64,000 nt of DNA from Cyanobium usitatum str. Tous. Its GTDB lineage: Bacteria; Cyanobacteriota; Cyanobacteriia; PCC-6307; Cyanobiaceae. The stretch spans positions 310,001 to 374,000 of the forward strand of contig NZ_OY986431.1 in assembly GCF_963920485.1 (NCBI RefSeq), read 5' to 3'. A program made the position numbers and the translations under genes. Shown here piece by piece: positions 58,701 through 64,000 of this stretch (positions are counted from its first letter, which is position 1; each line of letters begins with the position of its first letter). Under the pieces are notes generated by a model. That model ran no database searches and was not told where the DNA came from. It saw only the letters and a program-made list of their open reading frames with translations.

Positions 58701-60784
58701 CGCAATGGGTAGAAACTGCCGATACTGCCGAGGAATTGACAGAGGCCGCGGCGGTTGCTCCGGCCCTGCCGGCTGTGGTTGCCCCGGTGCCCCGGCCCTA
58801 TACAGGCCCTGCACGTGCGGGGTTGACCTACATCGCCGCGGCCGATCAGCTGCCCGACCCGGCCACCGTGCCGCTGCTGGTGGGCTTCGATCTGGAAACC
58901 TTTAACCGCCGCACCGATCTGCTGCGCCACAAGGCCAGCCTGTTCCCGTTCCTGGGCGGCGAGATCCGCCTGGCCCAGCTCCACGCCGACGGCCACACCC
59001 TGGTGATCGACGTGGCCCTGGTGGAGCAGGCCACCCCCGGCGCGGCCATCGCCTGGCTGGCTCAGATCGTGCGCAACCCCGAGCGCACTCTGGTTGGCCA
59101 CAACCTGCTGTTTGAGGCCACGCACCTGATCGCCGCCGGCATCCGGCCGCTGTGCCGCTGGTGGGACTCGATGCTGGCCAGCCAGACCCTGGGCGACTAC
59201 CCCGAGCACACCCTGGAGGCCGCGGCGGCCAACTACCTGGGCACCGCCCTGGACAAGGAGCTGCAGACCAGCGACTGGGGCAACGGGCTGACCGAGGCCC
59301 AGCTGCGCTACGCCGCCCTGGATGCCGAGGTGGTGCTGCCTCTGCGCGAGGCCCTGCACGCCGAGCTGGAGCGCACCGGCCAGGTGGAGGTGCACCGGCT
59401 GGACTGCCAGGTGATCTGCCCCGCCGCCGACGGCCAGGCCCGTGGGTTGGCGATTGATACCGAGGTGCTCGCCAAGGTGGAAGCGGAGGCCGCGGCCGCC
59501 CTGGCGCCGCTGCTGGATCAGCTGTACGCCGCGCTGGAGCCACACGGCCTGCCGCCCCGCGGCAAGACGCAGCCACACAAGGGCAACAAGTTCCCCGCGG
59601 CAATGGAGGCCGCCACCGGCCTGCAGCTGCGCAAGCGCGAGCCCGATAAAACGGGCGAGTGGGTGGAAAAAGTCAGCTGCTCCGCCGATGTGGTGGAGCT
59701 GTTCAAGGGGGTGCCGCTGATTGATCTGCTGCTCCAGATCCGGGATCTGGAAACCGCCGTGCAGCAGGCGGCCCAGCTGCGCCGCGATGTGGTGAGCGCC
59801 GGCGGGCGCACTTACCCCAACTACAACATCCTGGGGGCCAACACCGGCCGGATGACCACCTGCGGCCAGATCGGCGCCAAGGCCAGCGCCCCGTCAGACA
59901 CCGAGGTGTTCGGCCCCACAGCAGACAAGGCTGGCCAGCCCAAGCCGGTGAAGCTCCCGCAGATCGGCGCCAACTTCCAGGGTTTCCAGGCCCTGCTGAA
60001 AAAGGCCCTGTGCACCGGCGACCCCGCCAAGGTGCTGATTGACGCCGACTGGGACGGCCAGGAGATCCGCCTGCAGGCCAGCCCCAGGCTCTACAACGAC
60101 GGCGGCTACCGGCGCGAGGTGCTGCTGGGCGAGGACAGCCACACCAAGATGGCGCTGCTGCTGTTTGATCTGCCCCGCCCGGAGGGTGTGGTGCGCAAGC
60201 TCGTCGGCTGCACTGATGCCCAGCGGGCCGCTGCCAAGCCGGCCGGATTTTCCCTGCCATACGGTTGCGCGGCGGCATCGTTGCAAACCCGGCTATCGGC
60301 AGCGCAGGGCCAGCCGGTGCGCCGCTCCAAGGCGGAGGCCATTTACCGCCAGTGGCACCGCGACCACCGCGAGGTGTCGGCGCAGATGGACCACTGCGGC
60401 AACAACGTGGTGCGCGAGCGCCGTTCGATCGCCGGCCGCCGCATCTGCAGCCGCGGGAACAAGCCCGGCCCCGACGGTCGCCTGCCGGTGCACCGGATCG
60501 GCCGCACCAGCGGCGCCAACTGGCCCGTGCAGAGCAGTGGCAGAGATCTGCTGGCGGACGCCCTGGGTGATCTGTGGCTGGCCCTGGATGCCTACCCCGG
60601 CGCCCGCATCGTGGGGCTGATCCACGATGAGGTTCTGGTGGAGGCCCCCCGCGAGCTGGCCGAGCAGGTGCGCGACGTGGTGGTGGCCTGCATGAGCAGC
60701 GCCCGGCTCCAGGACAAATACCTGGGCGACGTGCCCCTAAAGGCCAGCGCCAAGATCGGCGACAGCTGGGGCGAGGTGCACTGA
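55748..60784 (+). CDS. Fused replication protein: TOPRIM/DUF3854-like primase region, SF3 helicase, DEDDy exonuclease and family A DNA polymerase
   Basis: 1678 residues. Residues 1-60 hold a winged-helix-like segment, and 60-150 are low complexity. The TOPRIM/DUF3854-like part has Glu in LMVEGTKQF (about 340) and an Asp-x-Asp in VAFDADVAS (about 395). The D5/SF3 helicase has Walker A GPTRSGKSTW (about 647), Walker B region LNTFADLS and sensor LVFSANTVP. A 120-residue linker follows. The exonuclease has VGFDLETF (about 1046), VGHNLLFEATHL and YAALDAEV. The polymerase has motif A LIDADWDGQEIRL (about 1431), motif B AAAKPAGFSLPYG and motif C GLIHDEVLVEA (about 1625). All polymerase motifs are intact. 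No frameshift or internal stop splits the domains. It is probably the element's own replisome; no primase catalytic proof is visible beyond the TOPRIM pattern. Confidence 0.9.
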   Translation: MMAPTSTQQSPLHTAVLAALQEHGTGRWPAGVAAAIAEQVGSTPRSVSTTKCLLAKGRAADPAEPPVPEVEQQLGLGLPTANGVHQVGDPEADAQRAARGSKRKTKAAASAPNDNGAQAAPAAAVTQVSAEEPAPPIPADAADPVAEALAELQHNDAIGLQLVVDGKAPSSAACRAAGLPGTWRLTRWPQIRGLDPEQLLANQQEQASTDAALEQGMADGVAQAQAERAERTQLCERHRQILLASAITEERISLWETVADPRDLPPALQSWGKKAVPCMATTWLTVSGALVPQIRVDTPIPLKNGRPARYLFPKDSGGIVGTDAAFERDWGNAHVPMLMVEGTKQFQAAASTINPEVPFAIPFGLAGCWGWSSDLKPSADLLALPVEGRDVLVAFDADVASNWMVWEAARRLEKYLLGELMARSVRFLINPGTGGASDGLDDLLGRQPTLERRVKLLRHLIDTAIEHKVIKAPKRPAKLTAFFDGANFKPASCLDYLSGENHLAMSGDQSVAVYQGGVFHNGTSLWWTRLVSETLGDDYRPEFEASVTKIALAQLKTEGLVIPFQQPRPVINFQNCLLEVRELLQRDHTPEHLTLIQLPHRWNPAAECPVFLRWVEQVAPGQLDGLLDVCCQMLDLSEWPRLIVFLTGPTRSGKSTWIRILNALVGAHLRANVSLHDLSRSGQDKFATSSLFGKVLNTFADLSAEDLQDLSMVKVLTGGDEFEAQRKHGHRFQMRNQAMLVFSANTVPATSESSGAFLARVAHFEFPHSFQGREDKTIEERILRDEIPGVLRLMVEALHKRKQRGNFLPLDEGRQQAFAERTDRVRMFLAERTAPGKKGPRCIPRSELYQLFCSWVEEEHGGKAGRILGKHKFNERVRLAGVGEFKPEGGSWRWDRVEVDPETAEPAPPETAEPGDGVDKSGFDVDKGPASALSGPKLPSKTAEGKTAVVEPVLVGGEAGSTAVSAVSPYCTTPIQNTQLKLKPAQWVETADTAEELTEAAAVAPALPAVVAPVPRPYTGPARAGLTYIAAADQLPDPATVPLLVGFDLETFNRRTDLLRHKASLFPFLGGEIRLAQLHADGHTLVIDVALVEQATPGAAIAWLAQIVRNPERTLVGHNLLFEATHLIAAGIRPLCRWWDSMLASQTLGDYPEHTLEAAAANYLGTALDKELQTSDWGNGLTEAQLRYAALDAEVVLPLREALHAELERTGQVEVHRLDCQVICPAADGQARGLAIDTEVLAKVEAEAAAALAPLLDQLYAALEPHGLPPRGKTQPHKGNKFPAAMEAATGLQLRKREPDKTGEWVEKVSCSADVVELFKGVPLIDLLLQIRDLETAVQQAAQLRRDVVSAGGRTYPNYNILGANTGRMTTCGQIGAKASAPSDTEVFGPTADKAGQPKPVKLPQIGANFQGFQALLKKALCTGDPAKVLIDADWDGQEIRLQASPRLYNDGGYRREVLLGEDSHTKMALLLFDLPRPEGVVRKLVGCTDAQRAAAKPAGFSLPYGCAAASLQTRLSAAQGQPVRRSKAEAIYRQWHRDHREVSAQMDHCGNNVVRERRSIAGRRICSRGNKPGPDGRLPVHRIGRTSGANWPVQSSGRDLLADALGDLWLALDAYPGARIVGLIHDEVLVEAPRELAEQVRDVVVACMSSARLQDKYLGDVPLKASAKIGDSWGEVH
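58451..58732. repeat. Iteron-like cluster (core AAACTGCCGA) inside the replication gene
   Basis: Direct copies: GAAACTGCCGAG at 58451 and 58475, the tandem 13-mers CAAAACTGCCGAG at 58554 and 58567, GAAACTGCCGA at 58712 and GATACTGCCGAG at 58721. Inverted copies: CTCGGCACTTTC at 58537 (one mismatch) and CGGCAGTTTC at 58632 and 58641. Copies are read in different frames (Glu-Thr-Ala-Glu in two, Lys-Leu-Pro-Ser in one, Lys-Thr-Ala-Glu in the next), so conservation is at DNA level. They encode the disordered helicase-exonuclease linker. Candidate replication origin or Rep-binding array. Confidence 0.75.
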
Positions 60785-61872
60785 TGGCCCTGCGCACCCC
60801 CACCGCGATCCGCCCCTGGTCGCTGCCCGAGCTCGGCCACGTTCTGCGGGCCTGCGCCGGTGTCCGCGGCAAGCACCGCCAACTGGGCCAGGCGGTGCTG
60901 CAGATGGCGCTGCTGGAGCTCGCCTGCACCGATGACCCACCCCGGGCCGCTGGCCTGGTGGAGCGTGTCGCAAACGGCAGCAAAAAGGCCGCGGCCGAGA
61001 TCACCGCCCTGCTGGACGCCCACCACCAGCTGGTGGTGCAGGCGCCCCCTGCAGCACCGCCACCACCACCGCTGGATGCCAACGGCTGGGCCCAGACCTA
61101 CGAACCGGCGCCAGCCCCACCGGCACCAGACACCCCGGTGGCGGAGTCTGTGGCGGCCTGGCTGCAGCAGCGCGGCCGCACAAGTACGCCAGCTCCACCA
61201 GCACCTGCCCCTGCACCAACGCCGGCGGCCTGGGCGCTACCCCCTGTCAGCAGGCCGCCCAAGCGGCCGTGCCCCCGCCACGTGATCGGCCGCCGTGCCC
61301 TGGCCCACTGGGTGACCGAGGGTGCCTGGCCTGCGGCGATCACCGGCACCAGCGTGGCCGCCGCTTACCGGCGGACGTTCGGCACCAAGCCACCCCCGGA
61401 GCTGCTCCACGGGCACCAGTTCGGCGCCAGCTGCGCCTACACCCGCCGGGAGCTGGAGATGCTGATGGCCGCCATGGTGCTGGCCGCCAGAACACCCCTG
61501 CCCCTGCCGCCGCCGGCGCCGCCCCTGATGGGCCCTTTCCGGGATTGGGTAAAGCCAGCGCCACCCCAGCCCAAGCCGGAGCTCAAGCCAGCCAAACCCC
61601 AGCCCGACGCCCACCTGCCGGCCCGCCAGAACCTTGCCCCCTGCCCCAGGGGCACCGAGCGCCACCGCATCGTGCACTGGATCGCCCAAAGCCTGATCGA
61701 CCCCGCCGCCCTGGGCTACCCCACCAGTGGCCTGGCTGGCGCAGTTGCCGCGGCCTACCGCCGCCTGTTTGGTGATCGGCTCCCGGCGCGGGACCCCACC
61801 TGCAGATCGTTCTGCATTTACTCCCGCCGGGAGATTGCCCTGATCGCCGCCAACATCAGCCCGCGGCAGTAA
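60784..61872 (+). CDS. Element protein with a duplicated unknown domain (362 aa)
   Basis: Start overlaps the replication-protein stop by one base. Residues 1-85 are helical (LPELGHVLRACAGVRGKHRQL). Two related modules of about 70 residues lie at 161-232 and 286-358, separated by Pro/Ala linkers: each has Cys-Pro-Arg, a Trp-containing helix (LAHWVTEG; IVHWIAQS), AAAYRRTFG or AAAYRRLFG, then Cys-x-Tyr-(T/S)-RRE. The duplication and basic AAYRR helices suggest DNA binding. No known family is recognised. Coupling to the polymerase hints at a replication partner. Confidence 0.6.
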   Translation: MALRTPTAIRPWSLPELGHVLRACAGVRGKHRQLGQAVLQMALLELACTDDPPRAAGLVERVANGSKKAAAEITALLDAHHQLVVQAPPAAPPPPPLDANGWAQTYEPAPAPPAPDTPVAESVAAWLQQRGRTSTPAPPAPAPAPTPAAWALPPVSRPPKRPCPRHVIGRRALAHWVTEGAWPAAITGTSVAAAYRRTFGTKPPPELLHGHQFGASCAYTRRELEMLMAAMVLAARTPLPLPPPAPPLMGPFRDWVKPAPPQPKPELKPAKPQPDAHLPARQNLAPCPRGTERHRIVHWIAQSLIDPAALGYPTSGLAGAVAAAYRRLFGDRLPARDPTCRSFCIYSRREIALIAANISPRQ

Positions 61873-61907
61873 CCAACAACGCCAACATCCGCCGGCAGAA
61901 TTACCCC

Positions 61908-62330
61908 ATGACCGCCAACATCCCCGACAAAGATTCCCCAGGGTGGGAAACCTGGGCAGCTGAGCACCCGCTGCACAAGGCGGTGGTGGGGCCCCGCCCC
62001 AGCCAGGCGGTGATCGCCCTGCGGGTGGAGCAGATGGTTGGCTGGATCGGCTCCTGCCGCACCCGGCCAACGATGCTGCAAATGGCGGCAGAGCAGTGGG
62101 GTGTGAGCCTGCGCTCTTTTGATGCCGTTCACGCCGAGGCGGTGCGGGAGTTGAAGCGCAAGTTCAACCAGGACCGGCCCGATTTCCTGAGCCAGAAGCT
62201 GGAGCAGCTGGAGCACCTGATCCAGGCCGGGCTCGACAGCGGCCAGCTATCGGCCGCGGCAGGCGCGATGAACCTGCTCCTGAAAGCCACCGGTTGCGAC
62301 GACCCCACCAAGCAGCCCAAACAGCGATGA
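61908..62330 (+). CDS. Terminase small-subunit-like protein
   Basis: 140 residues. An N-terminal helix-turn-helix (TMLQMAAEQWGVSLRSFDAVHAEAVRELKRK) is followed by a helical tail (LSQKLEQLEHLIQAGLDSGQLSAAAGAMNLLLKATG) whose spacing matches the HTH-plus-helical-repeat layout of phage TerS and related regulators. A plain HTH regulator is the alternative. No large terminase or capsid gene is seen. Its stop overlaps the next start by four bases. Confidence 0.5.
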   Translation: MTANIPDKDSPGWETWAAEHPLHKAVVGPRPSQAVIALRVEQMVGWIGSCRTRPTMLQMAAEQWGVSLRSFDAVHAEAVRELKRKFNQDRPDFLSQKLEQLEHLIQAGLDSGQLSAAAGAMNLLLKATGCDDPTKQPKQR

Positions 62331-62890
62331 CCCGCCGCCGCCGCCGTGATCCCGGTGCCTACCTGCGGGGCAGCATCCTGGACCCCCAGCCTGGGGAGGA
62401 GCATCTGGTGGGGCTGAACGTGCTGGAGTACGCCCTGCTCACGCCCAAGCAGCGGCAGCCGCCAATCGGGCCGATCTGTAGCTGCCCCGTGCCGGATCCA
62501 CACCGCCTGGGCGGCCAGCGGCCGATGCTGCGCTGGGCGGCCCACGACCAGCTGGAGCCCGCCTGTGGCACGTGCCTGAAGCCCATCAAGCAAGGCATCC
62601 ACAAGCGAAGGATGGCGGTGCACGTGCTCGGGCTGGCGGAGCTGCCGATCGACGCCCTGGACCTTGCCGATCTGGCCGACGCCGGCCTGCTGCTGGAGTA
62701 CCCGCCGCGGCCGGAGGCCCCAGTGCCTGCTGCACCCGCGCCCGACCCCCTGCTGCCCGATACCGCCGATGCCGATGCCGTGGGCGATGCCTGGGAGCCC
62801 GGCGTGGCCGAGGCCCTGCGGCTGCTGGCGGAGCCCCCGGACCTGAGCGACCTGGCCGCCAGAACCACCTTTGGTTCCTTGACCACCTGA
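62327..62890 (+). CDS. Element protein with possible zinc site (187 aa)
   Basis: Unrecognised family. It starts with MTRRRRRDPGAYL. Cysteines in PICSCPVPDPHRLG and EPACGTCLKPIKQGIHKRR could form one zinc-binding site. The C-terminal half is acidic and Pro/Ala-rich (APDPLLPDTADADAVGD). It ends where the GC content falls. The ATGA start is coupled to the TerS-like gene. Confidence 0.55.
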   Translation: MTRRRRRDPGAYLRGSILDPQPGEEHLVGLNVLEYALLTPKQRQPPIGPICSCPVPDPHRLGGQRPMLRWAAHDQLEPACGTCLKPIKQGIHKRRMAVHVLGLAELPIDALDLADLADAGLLLEYPPRPEAPVPAAPAPDPLLPDTADADAVGDAWEPGVAEALRLLAEPPDLSDLAARTTFGSLTT

Positions 62891-63117
62891 TTCACCAGAA
62901 GGTCTCTCCAAGGGTCCAGAAACTCCTCAAGACCACCACAGAGGGGAATAGAGGTGTGGTGATCAAACCATGGGTCTGGGATCACCATGCGTTCTACAAC
63001 CTGAAGGACTACTACTCCTATAGACATCACCAGGATGCTGATCTCGTGTTGGATTACCAGAATTCGGATCTGGTCTTCCCTACAGAATAAATAGAGATAA
63101 CCACCTTTCACTCGCCT
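62891..63117. other. Junction region: abrupt drop in GC content
   Basis: From about 62,880 the sequence changes from very GC-rich to balanced or AT-leaning. A frame open on the plus strand to 63090 (ending DYQNSDLVFPTE) has no start of its own and continues upstream only through the GC-rich gene in another frame. It may be a remnant of a truncated gene. No functional gene is claimed. Confidence 0.4.
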
Positions 63118-63303
63118 ATGAAGACGCAATCAAGACCTGATCAACGCAACATCAATCTGTTCTTTGGGAAAAGGAATCAGACCACTCTGCAAAAGTTTGA
63201 TTCCTTGTCCCACCAACTCAGACGATCCAGAACGGGTACTCTGGATTTCCTGATCACTCACTATGAATGGTTCCAGAACAACCGCAGTGAGGTGGTTAGA
63301 TGA
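63118..63303 (+). CDS. Small ribbon-helix-helix-like protein 1 (61 aa)
   Basis: Starts MKTQSRPDQRN. The core TTLQKFDSLSHQLRRSRTGTLDFLITHYEWF resembles the two-helix part of CopG/Arc regulators. Low-GC codon use differs from the upstream element genes. Its stop overlaps the next start by four bases, suggesting a co-translated pair. Confidence 0.5.
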   Translation: MKTQSRPDQRNINLFFGKRNQTTLQKFDSLSHQLRRSRTGTLDFLITHYEWFQNNRSEVVR

Positions 63304-63446
63304 ATACAACCATTCGACTGACTAAGGTTGAATACGAGATGCTGAAGGAACTTCAGAAGAGAGACAAGAGATACAAGAGGGGATTGGAGGAGAAGGTCAA
63401 GTTAGACCTGATATGGGCATACGATAAGATAATGCCATCTCGCTAA
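63300..63446 (+). CDS. Small ribbon-helix-helix-like protein 2 (48 aa)
   Basis: A short frame from ATG 63300 to TAA 63444. It reads MNTTIRLTKVEYEMLKELQ then KRGLEEKVKLDLIWAYDK, the beta-strand-helix-helix pattern of RHH proteins or a truncated antitoxin. Highly charged and Lys-rich, low GC. It follows the previous gene by ATGA overlap. Confidence 0.45.
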   Translation: MNTTIRLTKVEYEMLKELQKRDKRYKRGLEEKVKLDLIWAYDKIMPSR

Positions 63447-63453
63447 ACGCGCA

Positions 63454-64000
63454 ATGCAGTACTCGGAGAATAATTATTTAAAGAATCCAAGAATTATCAA
63501 TGATGAATATAGAGAAAGACTTCAGTCTTTCCAGGTTCCTGCAATCAAAAGGCACTTTGGCACTTTGGAGGGCAAATGCTTTGCGGATATTGGGTGTGGC
63601 GATATTCCGCTGGGGTACTGTCAAGGCGAGATAGGAAGACCCAAGAAGTATTACGCAACTGACTTGAATAAGGATGCACTTGATAGTGGTTTTAAATCTC
63701 TAACAAATTCCGGTGTTGACGTCTCGAATATAGAATTGATTCCTGGTCCTTATTTTGATTTTGATTTAATTCCCGATGCTTCAATCGATGCTGCATTTTC
63801 TAACTCTCTTTTCTCTCACCTTTCGCTCAATACCATACTGATTTGCTTGAAACGCCTGCGCCCAAAAATGGCGAATCATGCAAAGTATTTGTCTAGTATG
63901 ATAATTCTTCCTCCTGGCATTGATTGCATTGAGTACAAGTGGGAAGTCAAGTATGGAGCGGTTTCACATTCTGCTAGAGATCCCTTCCACTACCAGTTTT
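63454..64000 (+). CDS. SAM-dependent methyltransferase, truncated by the window end
   Basis: At least 182 residues, still open at 64000. The N-terminus MQYSENNYLKNPRIINDEYR leads to motif I FADIGCGDIPLGY, the strand-2 acid in YATDLNKDALDSG, and DASIDAAFSNSLFSHLS as motif IV. Codon use and base composition are low-GC, unlike host and replicon genes. Such stand-alone methyltransferases often belong to surface-glycan cargo, but the substrate is unknown. Confidence 0.7.
   Translation, partial: MQYSENNYLKNPRIINDEYRERLQSFQVPAIKRHFGTLEGKCFADIGCGDIPLGYCQGEIGRPKKYYATDLNKDALDSGFKSLTNSGVDVSNIELIPGPYFDFDLIPDASIDAAFSNSLFSHLSLNTILICLKRLRPKMANHAKYLSSMIILPPGIDCIEYKWEVKYGAVSHSARDPFHYQF

Larger units (their letters stand above)
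51126..64000 (+). mobile_element. Integrative self-replicating element, satellite-like, right end outside the window
   Basis: The region begins with a tyrosine recombinase, then carries uncharacterised overlapping genes, regulators, a fused replication protein, a terminase-small-subunit-like gene and low-GC cargo. All supported genes lie on the plus strand, unlike the mixed host region. No capsid, portal, tail or large-terminase gene is visible. The left border is estimated from the last host gene (50992) and integrase (51254). No tRNA is adjacent, so the att site is unidentified. The gene content recalls tyrosine-recombinase elements of picocyanobacteria with polymerase or helicase modules. 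Confidence 0.75.

Noticed and set aside
58441-58740. Explaining the AAACTGCCGA copies as a Thr-Ala-Glu peptide repeat
   Set aside because: Copies are in different frames and in inverted orientation, so a peptide repeat cannot produce them.
62327-63090. A -1 frameshift extending the 62327 gene to 63090
   Set aside because: The second frame continues protein-like to 63090, but no slippery heptamer or structure is seen and the GC junction lies there; a junction of unrelated DNA is simpler.

Overview
The window comes from a phycobilisome-bearing picocyanobacterium of the Synechococcus/Cyanobium type. The evidence is an allophycocyanin core cluster (apcE-apcA-apcB-apcC), a split F1Fo ATP synthase (eight genes in one operon, beta and epsilon in another), psbV, a plant-type petF ferredoxin, ferredoxin-thioredoxin reductase variable chain, PSRP-3/Ycf65, a PSII S4 protein and several protein families known mainly from cyanobacteria. 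The DNA is GC-rich, which fits a Cyanobium-like or freshwater Synechococcus genome better than a low-GC Prochlorococcus. Genus assignment is inference.

Positions 1-51000 are mostly ordinary core genome. 1-4935 (minus): an FtsW/RodA fragment, apcC, apcB, apcA and apcE. 5124-12956 (plus): a methyltransferase, the ATP synthase operon and a 2OG-Fe(II) oxygenase-like gene. 13021-20523: a ferredoxin/DUF3326 cluster facing ald, then nadE-nadD-GTPase-CNNM/CBS overlapping like an operon. 20631-26103: aminopeptidase P, a HAD phosphatase, a transaldolase-like gene, PSRP-3, then epsilon and beta of ATP synthase. 26268-28444: a CIRCE-controlled groES-groEL operon. 28490-38330: msrB, secG, gpmI, pyrR, ftrV, an Hsp70-like gene, rpoZ, small conserved proteins and murD. 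38364-46285: tRNA-Val, PSII S4, serA-prmA, petF, psbV, rnz and a SpoIID-domain protein. 46288-50992 is more accessory: nagB, two paralogous DUF1254 secreted proteins and an alpha/beta hydrolase.

From about 51.1 kb to the window end lies an integrated mobile element whose right end is not visible. It starts with a tyrosine recombinase, followed by a run of small uncharacterised overlapping genes, an operator-like region with a ribbon-helix-helix regulator, and one 1678-residue protein. That protein joins a TOPRIM/DUF3854-type primase-like domain, a D5-type SF3 helicase, a DEDDy exonuclease and a family A DNA polymerase, so it looks like a whole replisome in one chain. Its helicase-exonuclease linker holds about nine copies of a 10-12 bp motif (core AAACTGCCGA) in both orientations and in more than one reading frame, which suggests iterons of an internal replication origin. 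Downstream come a protein with a duplicated unknown domain and a terminase-small-subunit-like protein, with no capsid or large terminase gene in view. This resembles a phage satellite or the integrative, self-replicating elements of marine picocyanobacteria.

At about 62.88 kb the composition drops sharply to low GC. Two tiny overlapping ribbon-helix-helix-like genes and a truncated SAM-dependent methyltransferase follow, probably cargo of different origin. The replisome fusion with embedded iterons and the satellite-like gene set are the most promising new biology in the window.
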